Counted from the stretch's first letter, positions 7,667 through 16,419 are shown. The stretch is 64,000 bases of DNA from Kitasatospora papulosa (GCF_000717245.1 NZ_JNYQ01000001.1:1-64000), one strand, 5' to 3'. Made by a program: numbers and translations. The notes: generated from the sequence alone by a model not told the origin.

Positions 7667-9700
7667 ATGACCCTGGGCAGCGCTGCTCCGCCACCCGGGG
7701 TGCCCGGGGCCCGTACGGAGCGGGCTGCCGGTCCGGCACGGAGCACTCCCCGTTTCGGCAAGGTCCCGCTGGGCCGCCGGTTGTTCCGCGACCGGACGTC
7801 CGGCGGGCCCGTGCCGCGGTTGTTGATGCGGTGGATCAGCGGGCCGCTGCTGCCGGCCGTCCGGTTGTGGCGGCGCAATCTCCAGCTGCGCGTCGTGGCG
7901 GGAACACTGCTGATGTCGATCGCCGTGGTGCTCCTCCTCGGCTTCGTCGTGATCGGGCAGGTCCGTAACGGCCTGCTCGAGGCGAAGGGCAAGGCCGCGC
8001 AGACGCAGGCGGCCGGCGGGTTCGCCGCCGCGCAGACGAACGCGAACGCGCCACTGGTCCCGGGGGACCAGAGCGAGGAGAGCGCCGACGGCATGACGGC
8101 CAACACCTCCTGGCGCACGGAGCTCGTCGATCAGCTCGCCAGTGGTGGTACGAACGCGTTCAACGTGGTGGCGCTCAGTGCGGACTCCGTCGGCCACGAC
8201 ACGACCAGCCGCGCCCCACGCGGCTCGGGCAGCGTGGAGGCGTCGAGCATCCCGCAGAGGCTGCGGGACGACGTAGGGAAGGGCGCCGGCGCCTTCCAGA
8301 CGTACTCACTCATCCGGTACTCGTACGGCAAGGACCCGGAGCCCGGGCTCGTCGTCGGCAAGAGGCTCTACGACGTCGACCACAACCCGTACGAGCTCTA
8401 CTACCTCTTCCCGCTCACGCAGGAGGAGAAGTCGCTGACCCTGGTCACGACGACGCTGGCCACGGCCGGCCTGTTCGTGGTCGTGCTGCTCGGCGCCATC
8501 GCCTGGTTCGTGGTGCGTCAGGTCGTCACGCCCGTGCGGATGGCGGCGGGGATCGCCGAGAGGCTCTCCGCCGGCCGGCTCCAGGAGCGGATGAAGGTCA
8601 CCGGCGAGGACGACATCGCCCGTCTCGGTGAGGCCTTCAACAAGATGGCGCAGAACCTTCAGCTGAAGATCCAGCAGCTGGAGGAGCTCTCCCGCATGCA
8701 GCGTCGCTTCGTCTCCGACGTCAGCCACGAGCTGCGCACCCCCCTGACGACCGTGCGGATGGCCGCCGACGTCATCCACGAGGCACGTGTCGACTTCGAC
8801 CCGGTCACGGCGCGTTCCGCGGAGCTGCTGGGCGACCAGCTCGACCGCTTCGAGTCGCTCCTCTCCGATCTGCTGGAGATCAGCAGGTTCGACGCTGGGG
8901 CCGCGGCGCTGGAAGCCGAGCCGATAGATCTGCGTACGGTCGTCCGACGGGTGATCGGTGGCGCCGAGCCGCTGGCCGAGCGCAAGGGAACCCGGATCCG
9001 CGTCGTGGGGGACGAACAGCCCGTGGTCGCGGAGGCCGACGCGCGCCGTGTCGAGCGGGTCCTGCGCAATCTCGTCGTCAACGCCGTCGAGCACGGCGAG
9101 GGCCGGGACGTCGTCGTGCACATGGGCGTCGCGCAGGGAGCCGTGGCCGTGGCGGTCCGGGACTACGGCGTGGGACTCAAGCCGGGCGAGGCGACCCGGG
9201 TCTTCAACCGCTTCTGGCGGGCGGACCCGGCCCGTGCCCGCACCACCGGCGGCACCGGCCTGGGGCTCTCGATCGCGGTCGAGGACGCCCGCCTCCACGG
9301 CGGCTGGCTGCAGGCCTGGGGCGAGCCCGGTGGAGGATCGCAGTTCCGGCTGACCTTGCCGCGTACGGCGGACGAGCCGCTGCGCGGTTCGCCGATACCG
9401 CTGGAGCCGGAGGATTCCCGGCGTAACCGCGAGGACCGTGAGCGTGAGCAGGCGGTACCGGCGTCGGACGAGCACCGGCTGATGTCCGTACCGAACCAGA
9501 CGGGTTCCACGCCGCGCTCCCACCTGGGTGTGCCGGCGCACGGTACGGCGGCGGCGCGGACGCCGGTGTCGGTCCATCCGGCGGCACTGCCGGGCAACGG
9601 GGCGCGCGTGGTGTCGCGTCCGGCCGCGGACCGCGCGGACACGGGCATCGACCCCGGGACACAGGATCCGGAGCAGGAGGACTCCACACGTGGACACTGA
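7667..9700 (+). CDS. mtrB: Sensor histidine kinase MtrB
   Basis: A 677-residue membrane histidine kinase and cognate partner of MtrA. A basic cytoplasmic N-terminus is followed by transmembrane helix 1 (about 75-100), an extracellular sensor region of about 155 residues, helix 2 (about 258-285), HAMP, and a DHp domain with phospho-accepting His354 in SDVSHELRTPL. The HATPase domain ends in TGGTGLGLSIAVEDARLHGG. A tail of about 120 residues, disordered and rich in charged residues, Ala, Pro and Gly, follows. The ATG lies one base after the mtrA stop, so the pair is tightly coupled. The coding end overlaps the lpqB start by 11 bases. Confidence 0.96.
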   Translation: MTLGSAAPPPGVPGARTERAAGPARSTPRFGKVPLGRRLFRDRTSGGPVPRLLMRWISGPLLPAVRLWRRNLQLRVVAGTLLMSIAVVLLLGFVVIGQVRNGLLEAKGKAAQTQAAGGFAAAQTNANAPLVPGDQSEESADGMTANTSWRTELVDQLASGGTNAFNVVALSADSVGHDTTSRAPRGSGSVEASSIPQRLRDDVGKGAGAFQTYSLIRYSYGKDPEPGLVVGKRLYDVDHNPYELYYLFPLTQEEKSLTLVTTTLATAGLFVVVLLGAIAWFVVRQVVTPVRMAAGIAERLSAGRLQERMKVTGEDDIARLGEAFNKMAQNLQLKIQQLEELSRMQRRFVSDVSHELRTPLTTVRMAADVIHEARVDFDPVTARSAELLGDQLDRFESLLSDLLEISRFDAGAAALEAEPIDLRTVVRRVIGGAEPLAERKGTRIRVVGDEQPVVAEADARRVERVLRNLVVNAVEHGEGRDVVVHMGVAQGAVAVAVRDYGVGLKPGEATRVFNRFWRADPARARTTGGTGLGLSIAVEDARLHGGWLQAWGEPGGGSQFRLTLPRTADEPLRGSPIPLEPEDSRRNREDREREQAVPASDEHRLMSVPNQTGSTPRSHLGVPAHGTAAARTPVSVHPAALPGNGARVVSRPAADRADTGIDPGTQDPEQEDSTRGH

Positions 9701-11555
9701 CCGCCGACGGGGCGGCCGCGGCCGGGCGGTGCGGTTGTCCGCGCTGCTGGGCTGCGGCGCCGTGGTTCTGGCCGGGTGCGGAGCGATGCCGGTCACCGGT
9801 GACGTCAAGGCGGTCGACGCCTCGCAGCCGGGCGATTCACAGGTGCAGGTGTACGCCGTCGCGCCGCGGGAGGGCGCCTCGCCCATCGAGGTCGTCGACG
9901 GCTTCCTGGAGTCGATGACCAGCGACGACCCCGACTTCCGGACCACCCGCAAGTACCTGACGGCGGAAGCGGCCCGCACCTGGCAGCCCGGCGAGGGCAC
10001 CACGGTGCTCGCGAAGGCACCCAACCGCAACGGGCCCACGATCCACGACAAGGAACGCAGGACCACCGAGACCACGTACACGCTGACCGGCGAACAGGTG
10101 GCGGCGGTCGACGCGCAGAGTTCCTACCGGCCCCTCGCACCGTCGGAGTACGACCAGATGCTTCATCTGGTCCGTGAGAAGGGGGCCGACGGCAAGCAGG
10201 AGTGGCGCATCGACATCGTGCCCGACGGCTTGGTGCTCGGGCAGTCCGACTTCAAGCGCCTCTACCGGTCGGTGAACAAGTACTACTTCGCCGGCGGGCG
10301 TCCGGACGACGAGTCCGCACTGGTCGCGGACCCCGTCTACGTGCGGAACCGCACGGATCCCGTCACGCGGATGGACACGGCCACACAGACCGTGCGGTCG
10401 CTGCTGGAGGGTCCTTCGAACTGGCTGACGCCGGTGGTCGACTCCCGGTTCCCCGAGGGCACGGCGCTGAGGGCCGGGGTCACCTCGTTGGCGCCGGACG
10501 ACCAGAACGTGCTGAAGGTGCCGCTCAACAAGAAGGCCGACAAGGTCGGCCGGAACGCCTGCCGGATGATGGCCGCGCAGGTGTTCTTCACCCTGCGGGA
10601 CCTGACGTCCGCCCGGGCGGGGCAGGTGGAACTGCAGGGCGCGCGCGGTCCGCTGTGTTCGCTGGGGGCCGACGAGGCCGAGGAGTTCGCCTCGGACCGT
10701 GGCTCCCCGAGCCCCGACAGCCAGTACTTCGTCGACGACGAGGGGCGCGTGCAGCGGATCCCCGGCAGCAGCAAGGGCGGCGGTGACCCCGAGCCGGTGA
10801 CCGGTCCGCTGGGCAGCGGGACGGTGGTCATGGGCGCCGTGGGCGTGGCCCGCGACGAACAGCAGGCCGCCGCGGTCTCGGCGGATCAGCAGCACCTCTA
10901 CGTGTCCTCCCTCGTCGAGGAGAGCGAGCCGGCCGCCCCTGTGGTGACCAGTAACGCGAAGCGGACGGAGGACCGGCTGTCGGCACCGAGCTGGGACGGC
11001 GGGGGTGACCTGTGGGTCGCCGACCGCGATCCGTCGGATCCCAGGCTGCTGCGTCTGGTGGACGGTGCCGGAGAACCGCAGGAGGTCTCGGTCCCGGGCC
11101 TGAACGGTGGGCGGATCGAGTCCCTCCGGCTGTCGGCGGACGGGGTCCGGATCGCTCTGCGGGTGTCGAGGGACGGGCACACGACCCTGCACATCGGCCG
11201 CGTCGAGCGCCATGGTTCCGGCGAGGACGAGCAGGTGTCGGTGGAGGACCTGCGCCAGGCCGCACCCCAGCTGACCGACGTGACCGCCGTCTCCTGGGCG
11301 GGCCGCAGCCGTCTCGTGGTGGTCGGGAAGGAGGAGGGCGGTGTACAGCAGGTGCGTTACGTGCAGGCGGACGGTTCCACCTCGTCCTCCGGGGTCCTGC
11401 CGGGGGTGAACCAGGTGACCGCCGTCGCGGCCGCGGACGACGACCAGCTCCCGCTGATGGCGGACACCGAGAGCGACGGGATCGTGAAGCTGTCGCCGGG
11501 CGACAACTGGCAGACGGTTCTCAAGAGAGGCTCCTCGCTGGTCTACCCGGGCTGA
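9690..11555 (+). CDS. lpqB: Lipoprotein LpqB
   Basis: A 621-residue lipoprotein. The signal peptide ends in a lipobox (VVLAGC) with the acylated cysteine near residue 30. A GerMN domain and a C-terminal beta-propeller-like LpqB (Gmad1-type) domain follow. LpqB interacts with the extracytoplasmic part of MtrB and modulates MtrA phosphorylation in actinobacteria. The start is GTG at 9690 inside the 3' end of mtrB (11-base overlap), so it is expressed from the same mRNA. The open frame extends upstream, but only this start yields a signal peptide immediately. Confidence 0.94.
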   Translation: MDTDRRRGGRGRAVRLSALLGCGAVVLAGCGAMPVTGDVKAVDASQPGDSQVQVYAVAPREGASPIEVVDGFLESMTSDDPDFRTTRKYLTAEAARTWQPGEGTTVLAKAPNRNGPTIHDKERRTTETTYTLTGEQVAAVDAQSSYRPLAPSEYDQMLHLVREKGADGKQEWRIDIVPDGLVLGQSDFKRLYRSVNKYYFAGGRPDDESALVADPVYVRNRTDPVTRMDTATQTVRSLLEGPSNWLTPVVDSRFPEGTALRAGVTSLAPDDQNVLKVPLNKKADKVGRNACRMMAAQVFFTLRDLTSARAGQVELQGARGPLCSLGADEAEEFASDRGSPSPDSQYFVDDEGRVQRIPGSSKGGGDPEPVTGPLGSGTVVMGAVGVARDEQQAAAVSADQQHLYVSSLVEESEPAAPVVTSNAKRTEDRLSAPSWDGGGDLWVADRDPSDPRLLRLVDGAGEPQEVSVPGLNGGRIESLRLSADGVRIALRVSRDGHTTLHIGRVERHGSGEDEQVSVEDLRQAAPQLTDVTAVSWAGRSRLVVVGKEEGGVQQVRYVQADGSTSSSGVLPGVNQVTAVAAADDDQLPLMADTESDGIVKLSPGDNWQTVLKRGSSLVYPG

Positions 11556-11640
11556 GCCGGCCGGCGGCCCGCGACCCCGAAGCCCCACCGGTGGACCGGG
11601 GCGCGTGTCCCGCGGTGGGTGTTCCCGGCTCCTCACAGGG

Positions 11641-11662
11641 TTGTCCACAGGGGTTGTCCACA
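11641..11662 (+). promoter_or_regulatory. Pair of perfect DnaA boxes
   Basis: TTGTCCACA occurs at 11641-11649 and again at 11654-11662, in direct orientation with a 13-bp period. This is exactly the preferred streptomycete DnaA box. They lie in the short gap between lpqB and comF, well away from any origin genes. They could titrate DnaA or let DnaA regulate comF. The match is seen directly; function is inference. Confidence 0.7.
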
Positions 11663-11701
11663 GGGATGGCCGGGTTTCCGCCGCCCGGGCACAGTGGAAC
11701 C

Positions 11702-12484
11702 GTGCGGAGTCGATGGCGGGAGATCGTCGGGCTGGTGCTGCCTGTGGCCTGTGAGGGCTGCGGCAGGCCACGGACAGAGCTGTGCGAGGCGTGCGCCGCC
11801 GCGCTGACAGTCGGACCGAGCCGTGCGAGACCGACGCCCGAGCCCCCGGGGCTTCCTGTCGTCCACGCTGCGGCGCCGTACGAGAACGCCGTACGCGCGA
11901 TGCTGCTGGCCCACAAGGAGCGCGGGGCACTCGGGCTGGCGGGAGCGCTCGGCGGGGCGCTGGCGGCCGCTGTGCGGGCCGGAGCGGGTGATGAGGGCGA
12001 CGAGGGCCCGCTGCTCCTGGTCCCCGTGCCCTCGGCGCGGCGGGCCACGGCACGGCGAGGGCATGACCCGGCGCGCAGGATCGCGGCCTCGGCCGCGGCA
12101 GGTCTGCGGCGCGGGGGCACACGGGCCCGGTTGCTCACGGCGTTGCGGCAGCGGCGTGCGGTGGCTGACCAGGCGGGGCTGGGGGCCAGGGCCCGGCAGG
12201 CGAACCTGGCGGGCGCGCTCGTGGTGGCGGACGGCGCCCGGAGGCTGCTCGCCGGGGGCCGGGTCGTACTGGTGGACGACCTGCTGACGACGGGCTCGAC
12301 ACTGGCGGAGGCGGCACGCGCCGTCCGCGCCGCGGGAGACGTCGGCGGTGCCTCGGCGGAGAGGCTGCGGGCCGCCGTCGTCGCGGCTTCTCCGAGTGCT
12401 TTCGAAATAAACCGGAACGGACAGATGACTTCCATCGTTGCAGGTGGTGAGTGGGTAAAGGGCCCCGGCCGGAGGTACGCGTGA
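11702..12484 (+). CDS. ComF family phosphoribosyltransferase-like protein
   Basis: About 260 residues. The N-terminus has a zinc-ribbon-like CEGCGRP...LCEAC pair. The PRTase-fold region carries VPVPSARRATARRGHDPA and the ribose-phosphate binding loop VVLVDDLLTTGSTL near residues 188-201. ComF proteins are needed for DNA uptake in naturally competent bacteria, but their role in Streptomyces is unknown. Start choice is uncertain: GTG at 11702 begins just before the conserved REIVGLVLPVACEGCG; ATG at 11666 would add 12 residues and begins 4 bases after the second DnaA box. The gene stands directly before the candidate raiA RNA and hpf. Confidence 0.85.
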   Translation: MRSRWREIVGLVLPVACEGCGRPRTELCEACAAALTVGPSRARPTPEPPGLPVVHAAAPYENAVRAMLLAHKERGALGLAGALGGALAAAVRAGAGDEGDEGPLLLVPVPSARRATARRGHDPARRIAASAAAGLRRGGTRARLLTALRQRRAVADQAGLGARARQANLAGALVVADGARRLLAGGRVVLVDDLLTTGSTLAEAARAVRAAGDVGGASAERLRAAVVAASPSAFEINRNGQMTSIVAGGEWVKGPGRRYA

Positions 12485-12529
12485 GTAGCGGGTGCCGATA
12501 CGGCGGTGGGCAGGCTATGTTCGGTTGTG

Positions 12530-12735
12530 AGGGGCGGTGAATTCCGCACTTCGACGAATGCACCACCAGGTTGCGGGCAGGTAACCCACCGGCAGGCCGG
12601 AAGCCTGCAATTCGGTGGGGTGGAGTCCTCGCCGACGGGGGAGGAGGAGGTGAAAGCCACCGAATCCGCGGCTCCGGCGATCACCGGGGTCTGGTGCAAA
12701 AGGGAGATGCTCCGCCGTCGAAGCGGAGCGATCCG
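12530..12735 (+). ncRNA. Candidate raiA-motif structured RNA
   Basis: A non-coding interval between comF and hpf folds extensively. Hairpins: 12534-12537 with 12544-12547; 12585-12591 with 12613-12619, enclosing 12592-12597 with 12603-12608; 12626-12630 with 12641-12645; 12674-12677 with 12684-12687; and 12709-12715 with 12723-12729. The 7-base loop of the last hairpin (CGTCGAA, 12716-12722) is perfectly complementary to TTCGACG at 12550-12556, giving a long-range pseudoknot. GCACCA (12560-12565) can pair with TGGTGC (12692-12697). A -10-like TATGTT at 12516-12521 would start transcription near 12530. The raiA-motif RNA is known between comFC and raiA/hpf in Firmicutes and Actinobacteria; the identity here is inferred from position plus structure, without a covariance search. 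Confidence 0.65.
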
Positions 12736-12750
12736 GGAACGGAGTTCTGC

Positions 12751-13440
12751 GTGGACATCGTCGTCAAGGGCCGCAAGACCGAGGTGCCCGAGCGGTTCCG
12801 CAAGCACGTGGCCGAGAAGCTGAAGCTGGACAAGATCCAGAAGTTCGACGGCAAGGTGATCAGCCTCGACGTAGAGGTGTCCAAGGAGCCGAATCCCCGT
12901 CAGGCGGACCGTGCGGCAAGGGTGGAGATCACGCTCCGCTCGCGCGGGCCGGTCATCCGGGCGGAAGCGGCGGCAGGCGACCCTTACGCAGCGCTGGACC
13001 TGGCCACCGACAAGCTGGATGCGAGGCTGCGCAAGGAGCACGACAAGCGCTACAGCAGGCGCGGTAACGGCCGGCTGTCGGCGTCCGAGGTCGCGGAGGT
13101 GGTGCCGGGGGCCGCCTCCTTCAACGGGGACGGCGAGCTCATCCCCGAGGAGACCACGCCGTCCGTGCCCACCACCAGGATCGGTTCGCTCGAGGTCCAG
13201 GGCGAAGGGCCGCTCGTGGTGCGCGAGAAGACGCACGTCGCAGCGCCGATGACACTCGACCAGGCGCTCTACGAGATGGAGTTGGTCGGGCACGACTTCT
13301 ATCTGTTCGTGGACTCCGAGACCAAGGAGCCCAGTGTCGTCTACCGGCGGCACGCCTACGACTACGGCGTCATCCACCTGAGGACCGACCCGCTGGCCTC
13401 CGACGAGGCGGGCGGCGCGGGCGGCGCGCTCGGCGGCTGA
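12751..13440 (+). CDS. hpf: Ribosome hibernation promoting factor, long form
   Basis: A 229-residue long HPF/RaiA protein. The N-terminal ribosome-binding domain (VDIVVKGRKTEVPERFRKHV onward, about 1-105) is joined by a linker to the C-terminal dimerisation domain (about 165-225: MTLDQALYEMELVGHDFYLF, then VVYRRHAYDYGVIHLR). It binds the decoding centre and joins 70S ribosomes as 100S dimers under stress or stationary growth. The start is GTG at 12751 with GGAG 6 bases upstream; the open frame reaches further up but crosses the structured leader and has no homology there. The long upstream RNA structure suggests the gene lies in a transcript with the candidate raiA RNA. Confidence 0.94.
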   Translation: MDIVVKGRKTEVPERFRKHVAEKLKLDKIQKFDGKVISLDVEVSKEPNPRQADRAARVEITLRSRGPVIRAEAAAGDPYAALDLATDKLDARLRKEHDKRYSRRGNGRLSASEVAEVVPGAASFNGDGELIPEETTPSVPTTRIGSLEVQGEGPLVVREKTHVAAPMTLDQALYEMELVGHDFYLFVDSETKEPSVVYRRHAYDYGVIHLRTDPLASDEAGGAGGALGG

Positions 13441-13463
13441 CACCCACCCGTCACAGCCGGTAC

Positions 13464-13504
13464 GCGGTGCCCCTGGAGCGTCTGTGCGACCTCGGGGGCA
13501 CCGC
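13464..13504 (+). terminator. Hairpin after hpf
   Basis: GCGGTGCCCC (13464-13473) pairs perfectly with GGGGCACCGC (13495-13504) around a 21-base loop, 24 bases after the hpf stop. There is no T tract, so termination is likely but not certain. A second hairpin (stem about 13545-13550 with 13556-13561, outer CCAA/TTGG) follows in the leader of the next gene. Confidence 0.45.
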
Positions 13505-13613
13505 TTCGGCGGCCAGGCATGAAATCATGGGCCTCCCAAGCCAATCGGTGCGCTGCGCACCGCTGTTGGCGGGCAGCCTGTGACCTCAGGCAGTGGCTTC
13601 AGGGGGAGGAACG

Positions 13614-14366
13614 ATGGCGGACACCTTCGGGCCCGTGCGCGGGACGAACGACGTCGGCGGCGTTGCCGCCGCGGAATCCGTCGCGGACGACGGCAGCCCC
13701 CACAAGGAGCCCATCAGGGTGCTCGTGGTGGACGATCACGCCCTCTTCCGCAGAGGCCTGGAGATCGTCCTCGCGCAGGAGGAGGACATCCAGGTCGTCG
13801 GAGAGGCGGGCGACGGGGCGGAGGCGGTCGACAAGGCCGCCGACCTGCTGCCCGACATCGTGCTGATGGACGTCCGGATGCCCAAGCGCGGCGGCATCGA
13901 GGCCTGTACCTCCATCAAGGAGGTGGCCCCCAGCGCGAAGATCATCATGCTGACGATCAGCGACGAGGAGGCTGACCTCTACGAGGCGATCAAGGCGGGC
14001 GCCACCGGTTATCTGCTCAAGGAGATCTCGACGGACGAGGTGGCCACGGCCATTCGCGCCGTCGCGGACGGGCAGTCCCAGATCAGCCCGTCGATGGCCT
14101 CCAAACTGCTCACCGAGTTCAAGTCGATGATCCAGCGCACCGACGAACGCCGGCTCGTACCCGCGCCGCGGCTCACCGAACGTGAGCTCGAAGTGCTCAA
14201 ACTCGTGGCCACGGGCATGAACAACCGCGATATCGCCAAGGAACTGTTCATCTCCGAGAACACGGTGAAGAACCACGTGCGCAACATCCTGGAGAAGCTT
14301 CAGCTGCATTCCCGGATGGAAGCGGTGGTCTATGCCATGCGGGAGAAGATCCTCGAGATCAGGTAG
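13614..14366 (+). CDS. NarL/FixJ-family response regulator, orphan
   Basis: A 250-residue response regulator. About 33 non-conserved residues precede the receiver (RVLVVDDHALFRRGLEIVLA), with phospho-acceptor Asp86 in IVLMDVRMPK. The C-terminal LuxR-type helix-turn-helix reads LTERELEVLKLVATGMNNRD through NTVKNHVRNILEKLQLHSR. ATG at 13614 was chosen for the strong GGGGGAGG 5 bases before it; the longer frame start at 13593 has none. No histidine kinase gene is adjacent, so its partner is encoded elsewhere or it works without one. It lies beside hpf in the same direction. Confidence 0.92.
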   Translation: MADTFGPVRGTNDVGGVAAAESVADDGSPHKEPIRVLVVDDHALFRRGLEIVLAQEEDIQVVGEAGDGAEAVDKAADLLPDIVLMDVRMPKRGGIEACTSIKEVAPSAKIIMLTISDEEADLYEAIKAGATGYLLKEISTDEVATAIRAVADGQSQISPSMASKLLTEFKSMIQRTDERRLVPAPRLTERELEVLKLVATGMNNRDIAKELFISENTVKNHVRNILEKLQLHSRMEAVVYAMREKILEIR

Positions 14367-14403
14367 CGCGGCGACGCGATGACGCGGCGCGCCCGCCCGG
14401 CGC

Positions 14404-15579
14404 CTACGGGAGGACGCGGGCGATCTCCGCCGTGAGCGGCTCCCGCAGTTCCGGTGCGTCGACGCGCTCCAGCCGCACATCAGTGCAGCCGACCCACGAC
14501 GCGGCCTCGGCGAGGGCCTGCGCCATGTACGGCACGGACTTCGCGCCGTCCAGGGACACCTGGCGGGCGACCAGGGTGGATCCCTCCCTCGCCGGGTCGA
14601 CCCTGCCCCGCAGCAGACCTCCCGCCAGCAGCGGCATGGCGAAGTAGCCGTGAATCCGCTTGGGCCGGGGGACGTACGCCTCCAGGCGATGGGTGAAGCC
14701 GAAGATCCGCTCGGTGCGCGCCCGTTCCCAGATCAGCGAGTCGAACGGTGACAGCAGTGTCGTGCGGTGGCGTCCGCGCGGTTCCGAGGCCAGGGCCTCG
14801 GGGTGCGCCCAGGCGGGCTTCGCCCAGCCGCGCACCGACACCGGAACCAGTCCGGAGTCCGCCACGACGGCGTCGAACTGCTCGGCCTTGAGCCGGTGGT
14901 AGTCGGCGATGTCCGCCCGGGTGCCGACGCCCAGCGACCGCCCCGCCAGGGCGACCAGCCGGCGCAGGCACTCCGCGTCGTCCAGGTCGTCGTGGAGCAC
15001 GGCGTCCGGGATCGCGCGCTCGGCCAAGTCGTAGACCCGCTTCCAGCCACGCCGCTCGGTGCACACCACCTCGCCGTACATCAGGGCCCGTTCGACGGCG
15101 ACCTTGGAGGCGGACCAGTCCCACCACTCGCCGCCGTTCTTCGCACCGCCGAGCTCGGTCGCCGTCAGCGGGCCCTCCGTGCGCAGCTGCTCGATCACCG
15201 TCTCGTAGGCCCCGTCGGGCAGGTCGTGGTTCCAGTGCGGCCGGGACCGGTAGGCGCGGCGGCGGAACGCGAAGTGCGGCCACTCCTCGACCGGCAGGAT
15301 GCACGCGGCGTGCGACCAGTACTCGAAGGAGCGGCCCCCCGACCAGTAGGCGTCGTCGACCGTGCGGCGGCCGAGCGCTCCGAGACGGGCGTACGGCACG
15401 AGCTCGTGCGACCTGGCGAGGACCGAGATGGTGTCGAGCTGGACGGCTCCGAGGCGGCGCAGCACGCCATGGACCCCGCCCCGGCGGTCGGGAGCGCCCA
15501 TGAGGCCCTGGGCGCGCAGAGCGATACGGCGTGCCTGGTCGGCGGAGAGTTCCAGGACGGGCGGCGGCAGGGACGTCAT
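14404..15579 (-). CDS. AlkZ/YcaQ-like winged-helix DNA glycosylase family protein
   Basis: A 391-residue HTH_42 (DUF1006) protein. The N-terminus (LSADQARRIALRAQGL) leads into winged-helix repeats. The catalytic-type Gln-x-Asp motif is visible as VQLDTISVLARSHEL near residues 46-60. The C-terminal part has SPFDSLIWERARTERIFGF and the VDGAKSVPYMAQALAEAA-like end. Members such as Streptomyces AlkZ and E. coli YcaQ/AlkX excise bulky or crosslinked alkylated bases. It starts 9 bases after the GNAT gene and is probably cotranscribed. Whether this paralogue is self-resistance or housekeeping repair cannot be told; no toxin cluster is nearby. Confidence 0.85.
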   Translation of the reverse strand: MTSLPPPVLELSADQARRIALRAQGLMGAPDRRGGVHGVLRRLGAVQLDTISVLARSHELVPYARLGALGRRTVDDAYWSGGRSFEYWSHAACILPVEEWPHFAFRRRAYRSRPHWNHDLPDGAYETVIEQLRTEGPLTATELGGAKNGGEWWDWSASKVAVERALMYGEVVCTERRGWKRVYDLAERAIPDAVLHDDLDDAECLRRLVALAGRSLGVGTRADIADYHRLKAEQFDAVVADSGLVPVSVRGWAKPAWAHPEALASEPRGRHRTTLLSPFDSLIWERARTERIFGFTHRLEAYVPRPKRIHGYFAMPLLAGGLLRGRVDPAREGSTLVARQVSLDGAKSVPYMAQALAEAASWVGCTDVRLERVDAPELREPLTAEIARVLP

Positions 15580-15588
15580 GCGTCGACC

Positions 15589-16179
15589 CTAGAGCGCGCC
15601 ACTGACACCCGGGGCCGGCCGGTAGGGACAGGTGCCGGGCAGCCCCAGATCGGCAGGGAGCAGTGAGCCGGTCCAGGTGTCACGCCGTATCCCTTTGTTC
15701 AACAGGGCCGACCGCTGCTCACCCTCCATGCGGAAGCCGGCACGCAGGGCCACCGCCCTGGACGGGGTGTTGCCGATCTCCGCCCGCCATTCGAGGCGGT
15801 CCGCCCGGAGCGCGGTGAAGGCCCAGCGTGCCGCGGCGAGCACCGCCTCCGTCGTGTAGCCGGCGCAGCGGTGCTCCTTCGCCGTCCAGAAACCCACTTC
15901 GAAGGTGCCCGGCGCCGTGCAGCGGTGGACGCCGAGCGCGCCGAGGAGCGGCCCGCCGTCCCGGCGTACCACCGCGAAGTTGTACGCGGTGTCCTCCTGC
16001 CAGCCCGCGGGCGCCAGCTTCTGCGTCCACAGCTCCGCGTCGGCGCGGGAGTACGGGGAGGGGATGACGGTCCAGCGCTGGACGTCGGGGTCCTGGCAGC
16101 CCGTGTATACGGCTTCGGCGTCCTGCGGGACGAAGGGACGCATCAGCAGGCGTCCGGTGGTGAGGGTGATCGGTTCCAT
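15589..16179 (-). CDS. GNAT family N-acetyltransferase
   Basis: A 196-residue RimJ/RimL-type acetyltransferase. Typical elements are TTGRLLMRPFVPQDAEAVY at the start, GALGVHRCTAPGTFEVGFWT in the middle, the acetyl-CoA loop region CAGYTTEAVLAAARWAF, and NTPSRAVALRAGFRMEGEQR. The acceptor substrate is unknown. The frame is open 195 bases further upstream, but that part is Arg/Gly-rich without homology, so I chose ATG at 16179. First gene of a probable two-gene unit with the AlkZ-like gene. Confidence 0.85.
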   Translation of the reverse strand: MEPITLTTGRLLMRPFVPQDAEAVYTGCQDPDVQRWTVIPSPYSRADAELWTQKLAPAGWQEDTAYNFAVVRRDGGPLLGALGVHRCTAPGTFEVGFWTAKEHRCAGYTTEAVLAAARWAFTALRADRLEWRAEIGNTPSRAVALRAGFRMEGEQRSALLNKGIRRDTWTGSLLPADLGLPGTCPYRPAPGVSGAL

Positions 16180-16419
16180 GCGGCGATTCTGGGGATGCCG
16201 GGCCCGGGACGCGAGCACTTTCGGGGCTTCCCGGCACCTTCCGCGCCTTCCGGCCGTTGTCCTGTGAGGGCGCGGTGAGGGTAACGCGGCAGCAGCCCTC
16301 CCGGCGCGGCGTGGTCCTCGCTTACGATGGCCGTTGCGGTGGGGCCTACCTGCCGTGCCCGCGCCAGAGTCCATAACACGACCCAGTGCCAGGCCCGACC
16401 GGCAAGGAGACCAGCCTCA

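Noticed and set aside
12530..12735. Cobalamin or c-di-AMP riboswitch before hpf
   Set aside because: I do not see the B12-box or the conserved cores of the c-di-AMP riboswitch; the comF-hpf position fits the raiA motif better.
12571..12750. N-terminal extension of Hpf in the open frame upstream of 12751
   Set aside because: The extension crosses the structured RNA, reads as low-complexity Gly/Arg, and the conserved protein starts exactly at the GTG with a ribosome site.
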